A DNA stretch of 64,000 nucleotides from Clytia hemisphaerica (Eukaryota > Cnidaria > Hydrozoa > Leptothecata > Clytiidae), in assembly GCA_902728285.1 (NCBI GenBank), contig CACVBU010001176.1:315858-379857 (forward strand), given 5' to 3'. Numbering within the stretch: the first letter of the stretch is position 1; each line of letters begins with the position of its first letter. This document shows, in pieces, positions 1-11,153 of this stretch. The notes under the pieces are model-generated. The model ran no database searches and was not told where the DNA came from. It worked only from the letters and a program-made list of their open reading frames with translations. Both the position numbers and the translations under genes were made by a program.

Positions 1-267
1 GAAAATCCCCCCACTGAGCAAGAGAGTTATCTATATGTATTTTCATTTACTTCTAGCAACCTTTCACAGACTAACCCCAATCTCCAGAAACATCGATTAC
101 CGAATACTACAGCTACAGCCGACAATCAATTGGACCGACCGATAACAACACACACTAAACATCATCAAACTCAAACAAGAAGGCAACGTGTAACATCACC
201 ATCTGCCCCACCTCAAGAAGATGTTATCAACTCTGGCGTTATCACATCTCTCTTTGACGTGGATTAA
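1..267 (+). CDS. 3' end of an unrecognised protein gene (partial)
   Basis: Frame 1 is open from the first base to TAA at 265-267 (88 codons with no ATG, so it must continue from the left). The predicted tail is polar, rich in Gln, Thr and Asn, and ends in SLFDVD. A pyrimidine-rich acceptor-like CTAG at 53-56 could mean that the last coding exon begins at 57 in the same frame. A polyadenylation hexamer AATAAA follows the stop at 275-280. I do not recognise the protein. Open length, plausible acceptor and correctly placed AATAAA argue for a real terminal exon; chance openness remains possible. Confidence 0.5.
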   Translation, partial: ENPPTEQESYLYVFSFTSSNLSQTNPNLQKHRLPNTTATADNQLDRPITTHTKHHQTQTRRQRVTSPSAPPQEDVINSGVITSLFDVD

Positions 268-723
268 CATTGACAATAAAAATCTGGGCCTGCGAAAATT
301 GACAGACACAAAGAATGGCCAATATCGTTCGATGAATTGTTTGGTTTGGAAAAGCTCGTATGAAAAATCGACAAAAAGGAAACGGAAACAAGTTTAGTAC
401 TTTTTTAATTGATCAAAAAATTCAAACTTTTCTTCCTCGTTATGTAGAAATGATGTATATCGATGTAAATATGTATATTTTTATGATATTGGGTATTATA
501 CAGTATTATATGGTATTTTTAAATGTGTATATTCTATTGTAAATTTGTGTGTATGTTATGTAAATATATTAAGGTATCGTTAAATATCATAGAGCAAAGT
601 TTCATGTATTTTATAGTGCAATGAATTATTTCTTTTTTTTAAAAAGCCAGTACTGTAGTCGACTGTAGTAGCAATAACTAATAAGTGGCAGAAGGCTATA
701 GTTATACTTAACCCAAGTCTCTC
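268..723. other. AT-rich 3' flank, no gene seen
   Basis: After the AATAAA at 275-280 the sequence is AT-rich and holds only short open frames without splice or family signals. The 60-codon frame at 360-542 is hydrophobic and AT-driven, and I do not regard it as a gene. Confidence 0.5.
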
Positions 724-784
724 TTATCTGATATTCCGATAGCATATTGGCGGCCGCCCACGTCCCCTCGCTCCTATAGAGTTA

Positions 785-1577
785 AGGCCAAGGTAAACGA
801 TTCCAACATTTCATCCAACATCATCCAACATGCCATTTTCTCGCTGTTGGATGGAATGTTGGAATCGTTTACACGAATGCAAAAATCCGGGTGGAAGAAA
901 AAAATATGTTGGAAGAAGGAAAAAACTGTTGGATGAAAGTTTGATCGCCATTAAACATTTTGTCCAACATCTGTCCCTTTTTTTCTCTCAATTCTTGTGT
1001 TAGATCATGTTGGATTCGTTTACTCAGCTTCTATCAAACATTTGAACAATAATGACATCATTGGAAATTAAACCGAATGTTTTTTAATAAAAACTTCGAA
1101 AATTTTCATAATAAATGGAGAAAGATTTTTTTTTTGTTCGGTCTCTCATTCGAGAGTATATCAAGTCGTTGATTTGACTCAAAACAATCTCAAAATCTTC
1201 CACGCTCATACGAAATATTTGTTTGAAAGACATCCTATCCTCGATCATCAATTCTTTCACCAACGTTTCAAACATGATGCCATAATGCCCTCTCCTTTTG
1301 ATCCACTCCCTTTTTTTCCTCTTCGTGGTTTCTCATCGTCTGAGTCTACAAGCTCTAACAAAAGGACGGGAAACATGTCCTCCGCTGACGCCATATTTGA
1401 TTTGAAAGAATGAATTAAAAAAGAACAAGTGAATGGACACCCGTGTTGGATGAAAACGATGTTGGACACTGTGGGTAAACGATTTTTAGGAGATCCGACA
1501 TTCCAAAATTCATCCAACATTTGTCCAACATTCAATTTTCAATGTTGGATAAATGTTGGAATCGTTTACCTCGGCCT
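785..1577. mobile_element. PIF/Harbinger-type deletion derivative
   Basis: Terminal inverted repeats of 25 bases agree at 24 positions and begin AGGCC[A/G]AGGTAAACG. They are flanked by the 3-bp target duplication TTA (782-784 and 1578-1580), the TWA target type of PIF/Harbinger elements. The words ATCCAACAT and TGTTGGA recur inside both ends. The 793-bp length is too short for an autonomous element, which normally encodes a DDE nuclease and a Myb-like protein. Superfamily assignment rests on target, termini and the transposase remnant inside. Confidence 0.8.
1084..1410 (-). pseudogene. Harbinger transposase N-terminal remnant
   Basis: On the minus strand two overlapping frames together resemble the N-terminus of a HARBI1-like transposase: an acidic DSDDEKPRRGK segment in the upstream frame (near 1340-1400), then FETLVKELMIEDRMSFKQIF and RMSVEDFEIVLSQINDLI in the frame ending at 1084. 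The second block fits the helical region that precedes the DDE core. The DDE core is missing, the segment is cut off by the right-hand part of the deletion, and a frame change near 1270 separates the two blocks. Family recognition is from memory of the conserved wording. Confidence 0.55.
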
Positions 1578-1810
1578 TTATCAGCGTGGGCGACCGCCAA
1601 TCCGCCAACGGGATATCACCCATCAGATAACGTAACGTAAAAAAAAGGAAAAACTTGCGGTTTGCGTAGTTTTTTAACCAATGTAGAAATTTAATTACAG
1701 ACTTTTTAAATTATCAAAGTACATTTATTTTGTTTTCTAAATAAACTTATTATAATTTATCCAAAATCTTTAACGTTTTTTGAAGCCTTTGGATGTTCTT
1801 GACTAACCTT

Positions 1811-1942
1811 TAGTCTAGCAAGCTAGACGACTAATTTATACATAGTAGAAATAAAGCAAAAAGTAATGAATGGAACAATATTATTATTATTATTAGTATT
1901 GGTATTATTAGTATTACACGCATTATAAACGACTCCAGTCTA
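1811..1942 (+). mobile_element. Small non-autonomous element with 8-bp target duplication (copy 1)
   Basis: A 132-bp unit starts TAGTCTAGCAAGCTAGACGA and ends GACTCCAGTCTA. It is flanked by ACTAACCTT on both sides (1802-1810 and 1943-1951); comparison with copy 2 suggests 8 bp is the true duplication. The second copy lies inverted at 55741-55889. An 8-bp duplication is the hAT-type size. No coding capacity. Confidence 0.75.
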
Positions 1943-1951
1943 ACTAACCTT

Positions 1952-2320
1952 TTGAGTTTGAAGCCTAAAAATGTTAACATCATGGTCTTCTTTTCCTCGT
2001 TTTTTTAAGTATTTTCCCCGTTTTTCTAAGAAATCGGGTGTTTTAGAGTCCGCAAAGCCTTAAAATGTTCTTTACTTGTTCTTAATATTTTTTGCCATCG
2101 AAGCCTTATGCTTTTATATAGTTTGTTCTTATAAAAACAAACGAAAAAAAAAAGTTAAGATGGTGCGATTTTTTGTAGGAAATCCAATCAAAGAGTTCTC
2201 TAGAATAAATGCTTGTGATGAAAGTAAACATTGAAGGGAAATAATATCTCAATCAATTGTCACTATGGCAACATAAACAAGATTAATGATAAGTAATAAA
2301 GTTCCCCTTTGAACTATCGT
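1952..2320. other. AT-rich spacer
   Basis: No open frame, RNA gene or repeat recognised between the small element and the tRNA gene. Confidence 0.5.
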
Positions 2321-2392
2321 GGCTTGGTGGCGCAATGGTAGCGCGTCTGACTCCAGATCAGAAGGTTGCGTGTTCAAATCACGTCCGGGTCA
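2321..2392 (+). tRNA. tRNA-Trp (anticodon CCA)
   Basis: A 72-nt cloverleaf can be drawn: acceptor GGCTTGG/CCGGGTC (two G-T pairs and one G-U at the end), D arm GCGC/GCGC around AATGGTA, anticodon stem TCTGA/TCAGA with loop CTCCAGA (anticodon CCA at 2353-2355), and T arm GCGTG/CACGT around TTCAAAT, followed by discriminator A at 2392. A-box and B-box promoters are intact. There is no intron and CCA is not encoded, as expected of a nuclear eukaryotic gene. The G-T pairs in the acceptor leave a small chance of a recent pseudogene. Confidence 0.93.
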
Positions 2393-2439
2393 CTCAAGTT
2401 GATTTTTAAATTTTCAATAGAGTTTTTCATATTCAGGAG

Positions 2440-2600
2440 TCATTGTGGTTGTCGGCCTTGCCTTCAACCCAGCGCACGAGAGCTCGATCCCTACTGTATT
2501 TAGTACAAAATTTTGATGAGCAAGTAAACACACCATCGCCTGGGTCAACCATATCGTTGAAGGAATTCTGGGTACACTGTAAATCTCTAATATAAGGGCG
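2440..2600 (+). repeat. Possible tRNA-derived SINE
   Basis: GTGGTTGTCGGCCTTG is followed about 30 bases later by GAGCTCGATCCC, a spacing and wording like tRNA A and B boxes, and then by a non-tRNA body. No second copy is clear in this window, so this is only a resemblance. Confidence 0.25.
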
Positions 2601-3685
2601 ATGTGAGCATTGTTATTTTAAGCTGGTTTGTAATATAAAAACGTGTGTTTTTGCAAAAGAAGAAAGAAGTTGATAGAATAAAAAACTACCTGCAATATAG
2701 CTCTTTAAACCATGTAAGACTGGCGTCAAAATGATGTCATTGTCCAATCTCCGTTGATCGTTTCTTTTTGCTTATTTTTCATATTTTTCTATTTTTTCCT
2801 GAAATAAAAAAAAACATAATCACAGTACGGTAATAAAATCAACATTTGTATTTATAAAAGTATTATCTTTCTAGTAATTTTTTTGTAAAATTATGTAAAT
2901 TTCCCGATTTAGAAGGAGGTGAACCTTCCCCCTGCACAGAGGATAAAACCATAAGTGAAAGTAGGTTTCACAGTGCTAAGTTGTAAACATTAGCACAGGG
3001 AATAGACCCTACTAAACTAGGGTACTAAGTAGGGTACACAGCGCTAAGTTGTAAACATGTAAATTTTAACTTTTAAGAGTAATAGTTGTTTGTTTTGAAG
3101 CTTCTCTTAATACGCTGCTTCCAATTATTTGATACAAAAATATTGATATCTACAAAAATGAAAAAAATTGAAAGCAAAACAAAATTACATTGTTAAGTTA
3201 TGCTTAAATAAAATAAGGTAATAAAAATTTAAAGTTATTACATTAAAAGTTGATGGTAAGTTCATATTTGAACAAGGACATAAGGCATGCCTAGATGACT
3301 GAGTTATCGCCGCGGGTTGGAGTTGGAGCATCTAATTTTCCTAATTTTCATATATTATGCACTTTATGCTTAATAGCGCAAGCATCCCTAACAGTTATAA
3401 AAAACCTCTTTTTTTCAAGGAAAATGCTTTTAGAACTTTGTGTAGATAGATCTTAAATTCCTCCTAAGAAAGTCGGTCAAGAAATGTACAGACGTAAGTG
3501 AGAGTCAAAGATTACATAGGATTCAGCTCCTTTGGAGGTCTTACTGGCTATGGAATCGTATACGCAATTTCAGTCCCTCTAAGAAACAAAAAGTTAAAAA
3601 TCGGTCTAATTACTGTACAAATAATTTTAGCGATAAAAAAAGGGTAAAATAGATGGTGTGTATAATGCGGTCATTTTGGAATTCT
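2601..3685. other. Spacer with a short direct repeat
   Basis: No gene is seen. The word GCTAAGTTGTAAACAT occurs at about 2974-2989 and again at 3043-3058, each preceded by CACAG[T/C]. The remainder is AT-rich. Confidence 0.45.
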
Positions 3686-3690
3686 TTATT
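3685..3690 (-). promoter_or_regulatory. AATAAA polyadenylation hexamer overlapping the RSU1 stop
   Basis: On the minus strand the last Lys codon and TAA stop run into AG, giving AATAAA across the stop codon. I saw no other canonical AATAAA in the next ~80 bases downstream. Use of this site would give a 3' UTR of only about 10-30 nt. Confidence 0.35.
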
Positions 3691-6600
3691 TTTTGTCCTT
3701 CTTTTTCTTCAATGTTTTTTCACGTTCTTTCTTGGGCGGTGGGGCGGAGTTCATCGCTTTCACCGCTTTGTAACGCCTGTAAAATAAGAAAAATGATCGT
3801 GTTTTATTAACTTTAGAATTGTAAAGAGCACATCCAAAAATTAATTCTGCTTTACAATTAGATTAAGTCCAAAGAAACAAAATATCTAATCGGGTATAAT
3901 GTATGGTGGCAGAAGAGAGAAGGATGTTTGAAAACATTGCTTCTGACAGTGCTTCTATAATATTTATCTATAGCCTTAAAAAAGGGAAATATTATACTCA
4001 ACCCACCTGAACCCACTACCAATAAGAAAAACTTTACGAAAGAATGCAAAGTCGAAAGCATAAAACTTACTCTTCATAGCCATCTTTGCCAGTGGTCCTC
4101 AAGTAGGTCAACACGTGTGAAGTTCCAAGAACCAATTGGTCGGCAATCTCCTTTATCCAAGGGTTGTTATCTGCACGTAACATGTGTTTAGGGCTAACCA
4201 AATCAAGATATCCTAAAGTTAAAGAGAGAAAACAACAACAATTAGTTTGATAAACATTAACATATAATACAGCTTTTTTGTGCCAACCATTTACTTTTCT
4301 TTGATTGTACAAACTGATAAGCCCTGAATAAGCAGTCCAGTCTTGAAATCTTTTTGGGTTTGATTGGATTAATGAGAATACACATGAACGAATACAATAA
4401 TATCAGTGGCACTACTTTTCTGGTACAACTGTTCAAGACCACAAATTTAACAGAAGTCCAAGCTGGAATTTTGAGCAATTTAGACTTTCCCTCCAGCTTG
4501 AAGATGGAGGAAGGGAGAATACTTTAGTTAGACATGTTATTTGTGTAATCAAAAAAAATCGAGACCAGTTATACCCAAGGACATAAGGTTTTCCCCCTGG
4601 GCACTAGGATTTACCAAACAAGGTTTTACCACTAAGCATAAGGATATACCCTGGACACAAAAATTTCACTGTATTTACCCCTGAATACAAAGATTCACTC
4701 CTGGACACGAGTATTTACCCCAAAACACACTGGTTTAATGTCCGTTTTATTAATATCATAAACTAAAACTCAATTTTTATATTTTTGATAGAGAAAAGAA
4801 AAGGTTTCCACTTGAAAGAAGTTAACGACTATCCAAATGAAAAGTTCAATGGTTATACCAACATACTCAATGATTTCGTCCCCTGAACAAGAATTTAATG
4901 AATTTACCCAGTTCAGGTGGAAGGACTTGTAATCGATTGTTTTGAATATGAAGTTCTCTTAGTTTGGTCAACTCTCCAATTTCTTTGGGAATGGAAATCA
5001 AATCGTTGTCTCGGACCACCAACTGTAAAAATAATGGTTTCAAAAAACATCATTGATTATATATGAAAATAAATTTCATTTTAACCAAGAATTTCAGTGT
5101 CATCATTTAAACGTATTGATGATGGAGATGTTGTTACAACAGCCTCGATCGTGTTGCTGTTTGACATTTCAACAATGACCGCCAACACATTTTTTTTAAC
5201 TTTCTTTCACTGTGGAGAACTACTTACCACTTGTAAATTCACCAAATTTTTGATTTCTGGTGGAAGGACTTCGAATTCGTTGTCACCAAGATACAAAGCA
5301 CGGAGAGGTGCTAAGAAAATAAAAAAAACAATTGTTTTCAAAATGTGACACGTCTTCTGCTCTTTTGTATTATTTTGTTTTTCATTGGCCTAGTGGTTTA
5401 TATGAAAGTTTTCTGGATAAATTAACACAATGAGTTAGGACGGTTTTTAAAGTCATACACTAATTCATCCTATTATATTAACTTGCATACTTAAACAATT
5501 ATTACTTAGTTTCCATATGAATTCCAAGTGCTCAAAAGAAAACTGAGGTCCTCGGTCTACCAGGGTCTACAAATAACACCAGACGACTCTGAAGGAATTA
5601 TTAATCTTGTCAAATTAAGAGAAACAGAATATCAGCTTGAAAATCGATTCAAATGAAACTGTATTGATCTCATACTGAGTAAAAGTTACCTAAGTAAAAG
5701 AAGTTTCCAGGGAAGGATCTGTCAGTTAGATTATTGTAAGTTAAATCTAATACTTCCAACGTTGGGCAAGCACCAAAACCTTTTGGTAATTCCTGTAATT
5801 TGTTGATTCTGAAAAAATTTAAGATCAATATTAAAAGATATTGTCAGAAAGTTTAAAAGTATTTTTTTAACACAAGGAAGACGTATCAGTTTAGATATTG
5901 GAAAGCAACGACAATAATTCTGAGAAAATGCAATGGTAATAAAACAAAATTTGTTTCTCAATTCTATCTATAGTTACTTACCCACAGTTCAAAAATCTCA
6001 ATTTTGGTAGATTGCATATCGTCAGTGGAAGAGTCTGAAAAAGGGAGGAGAGAGAATTTATGTTATCAATAAAAATTATATTCAGGTATGTTATCTATTC
6101 CTGCCTATAAAAATACATACTGTGGCTCATGGCTTATGTTAAGTATATGTCACAAAATTAATGAGTGCATAAACAACACAAGAGTACTCAGTATCATTAT
6201 TTATAATTTAAGGTCGAAAGTACCACACATCTCTCACATCAGTATTTCTGCATTACAGCCTTCTTCAAGACACATTCTCTATCGTTGATGGATAGAGAAA
6301 TGAAAAATATTGACTGTTTGTTTTCTGTAATAACAAATTCATACACACCTCTAGGTCATTATTGAATAAATTCAAATTTTCCAAACTTGCAAGATTGGCG
6401 ACTGCATCTGGTAATTCTGAAAATAATAACGAAATTTGATTATTTTAGAATGACATTGGACTGAAGAAGAGATAAGAAATTATTGCAAAAAGTAAATAAC
6501 AATATAATGTCAGGGATTAGTTTTGGTGATTTTATTTTTCATACGTTGAGCGATGTCCGTCTTGATAAGAAAAAGTAAAACAATTAAAACTTACTTGTAA

Positions 6601-7047
6601 TTCTATTGTGACTCAGAGTTAATGTTGTAATACTTCTCATATTCACTAAAATGGAGAAAAATGGTTTTAGAAAAGCTGGAAAAACTAGTATCGGTCTAAA
6701 TTATTTTGGCTGTTAGGTCATATAAAAAGGCTTGGTTGAACTTATTCCTTTATTGAACCTCAATTTTGAAAGGATTGGCAAAATCTTTTCCAGCTGACCA
6801 TGTTTTTGCAAAAAATAAAAAAATAAAATAAATTCTCAGATTGAAAAAGTCTACCATCATAAATCTAAATTCTAAACTAATTTTCCTAAGCACTTTGGGT
6901 CACACAAAAAGGTTAGAATAATAATGAAAAAGACTTACATAGATATGGTACATCAGCAATATTTGTTATTCCCTTATCAACAAGGTCAATTTCCTCCAGT
7001 CCCCGATTCCGGGATTCCTCCATTACTTTTTTGACAGACTTTGACAT
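3686..7047 (-). CDS. RSU1: Ras suppressor protein 1 homologue, leucine-rich repeat adhesion protein
   Basis: Nine exons were built from GT-AG signals and phase: 7047-6939, 6645-6595, 6416-6349, 6034-5982, 5808-5690, 5310-5228, 5022-4908, 4212-4071, 3776-3686. They sum to 831 bp, 276 aa; the human protein has 277. The product begins MSKSVKKVMEESR, has about seven leucine-rich repeats (residues ~40-200, e.g. TLTLSHNRITKLPDAV and LRELHIQNNRLQVLPPEL), a capping segment with ADNNPWIKEIADQ, and a basic Pro/Lys-rich tail (NSAPPPKKERE). RSU1 binds LIM5 of PINCH in the ILK-PINCH-parvin complex at integrin adhesions and damps Ras/JNK signalling (family knowledge). The start has A at -3. The stop TAA lies inside an AATAAA hexamer (3685-3690). 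Introns are short (173-695 bp). Identity is very secure. Confidence 0.96.
4575..4735. repeat. Degenerate ~26-bp tandem repeat in an RSU1 intron
   Basis: Variants of a phrase like CCCTGGACACAAGGATTTAC recur about six times within the 695-bp intron between the exons at 4908-5022 and 4071-4212. Copies are diverged, so the array is old. Confidence 0.45.
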
Positions 7048-8752
7048 CTTGGCTTGATTTGATCTTTACAAATTAGCCTTTACGTAAATCTTTTATTTTT
7101 ATCTATTCTAAAATTGGCATCAAAATATACTTTGCTTGTTAACATTAACTTTCATAAACATTTAATTTTCAGCAGCGAAAATTGAGATTTCATGAAAAGA
7201 ATCTGTGACGTATATTTCTATCAAATCAAATCATGTAGAACGGTGAAGAGAATAGTGCTCAATAACAAGTAGAGCTAAACCCATTTAATATATTTCTCTT
7301 CAAAAATTAAAAACAACCACGGTTTCATGCACAAGGCAATCATCAGATGTGGATAAATCAGTGTTGCAACTAGCTTTTGAAAACATGGACGGAAATCTTG
7401 AAGAAAACTTTGAATTAGTGAGTCATTTCACCAAAAACCCTCTTAATGACAAGACGGATTTGTTTCTCAACTGGACGGATTTCCGTCTACAGACGGAAAA
7501 GTTGCAACACTGATAACTATGGGGAAATACGGTTTCATGCACAAAGCGAGCATCAGATGTGGATAAAAATTATTTTGTACAAATAAATTCTACTTGTAGA
7601 AATTGAAATACCTAGTCCCTGGGGAAATATCTATAAAAGCACTAGAACATAATAGAAGAGTAATTGCAATGTGCATGATTAAAAAGTTGAAAAGATAAAA
7701 AGATAAAATGTTTCAAAATGTTAATTGTCCGGAGTGACTGTACTTGAAGTTTTTCAGTAAAATCTTGTCAAAAATGACAACATTCAGCTAGAAATTTTGA
7801 GCTTTTTAAGCCATATCAGCCATTTCTAAAGTTAATCAGATCAGAGAAATGAATCTACAGACATATGCTCTTCAAGCTCATTCAGATGGTACTATCAGTC
7901 TTTAAACTGGATTACATTACACTGGAGGTCCTAAATCTGAAACCTGTTCCTTAACCTTACTTAGGCAATTACTTTTTTATTTTCTGGTTTACGGACATTA
8001 TAAGGAAAAGTTTCAGACAGGAGGATGAAAAAAATAAAAATAAAATTGATGTTTTAAATTTTTTTTATTTCCTTTTTAAAAATCTGAAATCGGAAGAAAT
8101 AATAAAATAAAATTAATTATGAAATTTCCTAAAGTATAGATTTTTTAGATTTAAAGAGAAAAGAATAAAGTGGAAGATGTTGTTATAGATAGAGTCTATG
8201 GATAAAAAACACTAAAAATAAACTGAAACATATAAATGTACACATAAAGATTGATATGTGTATATGTCAGACTGACATAGGTTCCCATTTAGGGTTCCCA
8301 CTTAGGTTCCTCCATCCCACTTTTCTGGTATGCCTATTTTTATATCTACTCTGGAATTTTAACAATCACATAAACCATAAAGGACTTTAAATGAAAGTGA
8401 TTACAAAAGAAAGAAAAAAAATGAAGAAAATCCATTGTGTACACAAAGAGTTATATAATTTAGTTTGTTTTTTGTGGATAGGGAAATTCCATGGGGAAGT
8501 TCCCTGACATTAAGGGAATGATCGAAGTATCCTTACATTGGCAGAATAGGGCACAGCTGTGCTAGATCATTTAACACCCTCTCTCTTTCTCTTCTTTTCT
8601 TTTGTTTTCCTGTTTAATAAGTATAGGTTTTTTTATTTATTTGAAGGTCGGAGGAGAAAAAGTAAATAAAAGTTTTTGAAATCTCTATTTTTTTTTTATT
8701 TCATTTTGGCAAAAATAACGTGGGTGGATCCGTAAACCAATAAATAAAAAAG
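7048..8752. other. Region upstream of RSU1; direct repeats only
   Basis: This stretch should contain the RSU1 promoter, but I see no clear TATA or initiator. A ~40-base direct repeat (GGTTTCATGCACAA then GCATCAGATGTGGATAA, with small differences) occurs at 7320-7359 and 7530-7568. The rest is AT-rich without supported genes. Confidence 0.45.
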
Positions 8753-8754
8753 TA

Positions 8755-9390
8755 CCGGGTGACCCAAGAAAAAGTTCAGACGTTTCCCAACATCTTGAGG
8801 CCGAACAAATGTCCCAAAGTGCTTGGAGTTTTGATATTTAGAAAGTAGATATCCTAACTTAAAATTTGAGCTATCACTTTTTAAATATGACCAAGTTGTT
8901 CTCTACTTATGAGCTTTTAAAGTCAAAATTCACTTTTCGGTAAGTGTAAAAAACACGTAAAAAGAGGTATTAAATTTATGCAATCAATTAGAAAATCACT
9001 TAAAAATTGACTTATCTAACGAGTTTTATGACATTAATAATTAAAAAAAACACCTTTAAATGTAATTTTTTTTTAAAACAAGACTAGTTTTTATAAAAAT
9101 TGGCGCTTTTGTAGATTTTTCAGATTCTTTTCAAAAACTGTATATCAAAAACGTCTAAAAATACCAAATTTGATACCCCCTTTTTTACGTGTTTTTTACA
9201 CTTTCCGAAAAGTGAATTTTGACTTTAAAAGCTCATAAGTAGAGAACAAACTGGTCAAATTTAAAAAGTGATAGCTCAAATTTTAAGTTAGGATATCTAC
9301 TTTCTAAATATCTAAACTCCAAGCACTTTGGGACATTTGTTCGGCCTCAAGACGTCGAGAAACGTCTGAACTTTTTCGTGGGTCACCCGG
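8755..9390. mobile_element. Long-armed foldback MITE with TA target, Tc1/mariner-like
   Basis: Arms of about 200-230 bp, beginning CCGGGTGACCCA[A/C]GAAAAAGT and ending in its complement, face each other across a ~180-bp centre; TA stands at both outer edges (8753-8754, 9391-9392). Arms agree over long blocks such as GTCCCAAAGTGCTTGGAGTT and GCTCATAAGTAGAGAACAA. No transposase frame. The superfamily call is inferred from the TA target only. Confidence 0.75.
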
Positions 9391-9855
9391 TATTTGCCTT
9401 ATGAGAAGATAAAACAAAAACCCATATATGTATGGGAAGCATCCATGATCCTGCCATACAACCAGCAAAAACTAAATGAAACTTGTAAACTCAAGTTTCT
9501 TACCATTTTCCATAAAAAACAACAGAAAACATTACTACTTTCCCAAAGCCGGAGATCAAACCAAACAAAACAAATAATTTTCCACAATGAGGGCGCTGTT
9601 TTTTGGATCTATTGTTAAGGTCATCTAAAAAAGTGGACACTCGGGTGAGTTAAGGCAAGTCCAAAACCTGTTTCCTGATTTTCCCACTGGACTGCTTTCC
9701 ATTGTTACTTAACTTGATTGCATATAGCTCAAAAGAAGCATATTAACGAAATGGTTACAGAAAGTGCTAGGTCAAAAATTTAAAATAAACTGATATCAAG
9801 ATATAAAATTTGTCGAAAAAACATGTCATAGGTAAGATTCAAAGGACGTCATGAA
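9391..9855. other. Short spacer without genes
   Basis: Overlapping short frames on both strands near 9394-9618 show no family features. Confidence 0.4.
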
Positions 9856-10538
9856 CATGAACATATAAACGACTGGACATCCATCTCCTTTGTCTTTTTA
9901 AAGATAACACAGCTAGCTTCGTTGCCGCCTTGTTAAAAGCATAAATGAAACAATAGATTTTGATGATATACCACTTGGGAATACCTTGCTAACAACGTCA
10001 AAACTTTGACAAAAGTCTCTGTTGTTCTACTCTTCTCAAGTCTTTTATCTATATCATAACAAAGATAACAGAGGCAAAATCATCATCAGCTTGTCAAAAC
10101 TCCGACTAATATTTCTAAATTTTGACTTAAAAGTGTCTAATAATTTTAGAGAGTGTCACATCACATTCTAATTTTAATATTCTTATTACACGGGCTCTCA
10201 ACTTTGGCAAGCTATTTTTTTCAAGTCATAAAAAAAATTATTGGAGTGACAAAAGGGATTCAAAAGTATACACGCAGTTGAAATTCTGTATTTCAGAGTT
10301 GAAAATGTTGATAAAATATATTACAAACTTGTAAAAAAATTCAAAAATAATTTTTTTGTACATTATGAGTAATGTTCAAGCTCTATCAATCTTTTTACCT
10401 AAATAATTCAAAGAAATAAAATTATGACGGAATATTGTCGGATTTTTCATACCAGTTTTGAAATACAGGCGGCAACGAAGCTCGCTTCAAAGAGACAATA
10501 TAATAAAAGATAGATGTCCGGTCGTTTATATGTTCATG
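9856..10538. mobile_element. Foldback element joined to the truncated LINE
   Basis: Ends start CATGAACATATAAACGA[C]TGGACAT and close with the complement; about 75 bases of each arm match, including AGCTTCGTTGCCGCC. The right end sits directly against the last readable RT codons of the LINE (10534 onward), so insertion or rearrangement here ended that reading frame. No clear target duplication was found. Confidence 0.65.
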
Positions 10539-11150
10539 CTGCCAGTGATCTGCTGCCCCCTTTGTGGATTGGTGTAATTGTGATTTGTTTCAGTTCGTTT
10601 GGGGCTATTCCTTTGTCAAGGCTTTTCTTCCAAAGGATGCAAAGGGGAGTGGATAATTCTTCTTTGCATTGTTTTAAGAGAATTGCAGGAAAGCCGTCAG
10701 GACCAGGAGCTGCACATTGAGATAACTCATTTACTGCTTTGACAAGATCATTCTCTGTGACTTGGAGGTCTGGGATGTTGTTTACATTGATTTCATTATT
10801 TTGGCGTTGTGTTGTATTATCTGGTTTTGGAACACTGAAGACTTTAACATATTGCTTTGATAGGATTTCAGCCATTTCTTTATTCCTTTGTGTCAGTTTA
10901 CCATTCTCATTCATGAGAGGGCCAATTTTTGTCTTTGTCTTTGATTTCTTTTTTGCATAGGAGAAGAAATACTTTGAATTTTTCTTTATTGAGTTTATTG
11001 CAGGTCCTTTTCTGTTTGAAGAAGTTCCTTTGTTATTTTGCCTTTCTTTAATTGTGATGTGCATTTTGTTAGTTGTTTTGTGATTTTCCTTCTCCTTTTT
11101 GTGAGTGAACGGTGATATCTATCAATTTTAGACTTTTTCTTGGTATACCC
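10534..11150 (-). pseudogene. LINE reverse transcriptase fragment (non-LTR retrotransposon ORF2)
   Basis: The minus frame reads KYFFSYAKKKSKTKTKIGPL, then VKAVNELSQCAAPGPDGFPA and ITITPIHKGGSRSL. These match the pre-RT linker and first RT blocks (the APGPDG motif) of CR1/L2/Jockey-type elements. The catalytic FADD region and everything 3' are missing. Upstream, the linker (near 11070-11150) is in a different frame, so the copy is frameshifted as well as truncated, and it is separated from its next upstream segment by the element at 11154-12470. Confidence 0.75.
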
Positions 11151-11153
11151 TTG

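Larger units (their letters stand above)
724..1632. repeat. Older hairpin element split by a nested insertion
   Basis: The sequence at 724-764 (TTATCTGAT ... TTGGCGGCCGCCCACG) is matched imperfectly on the opposite strand by 1584-1632 (CGTGGGCGACCGCC ... ATCAGATAA). Removing the element at 785-1577 would bring the arms to within about 40 bases of each other, so this was a short hairpin before the inner element inserted into its loop. Confidence 0.55.
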
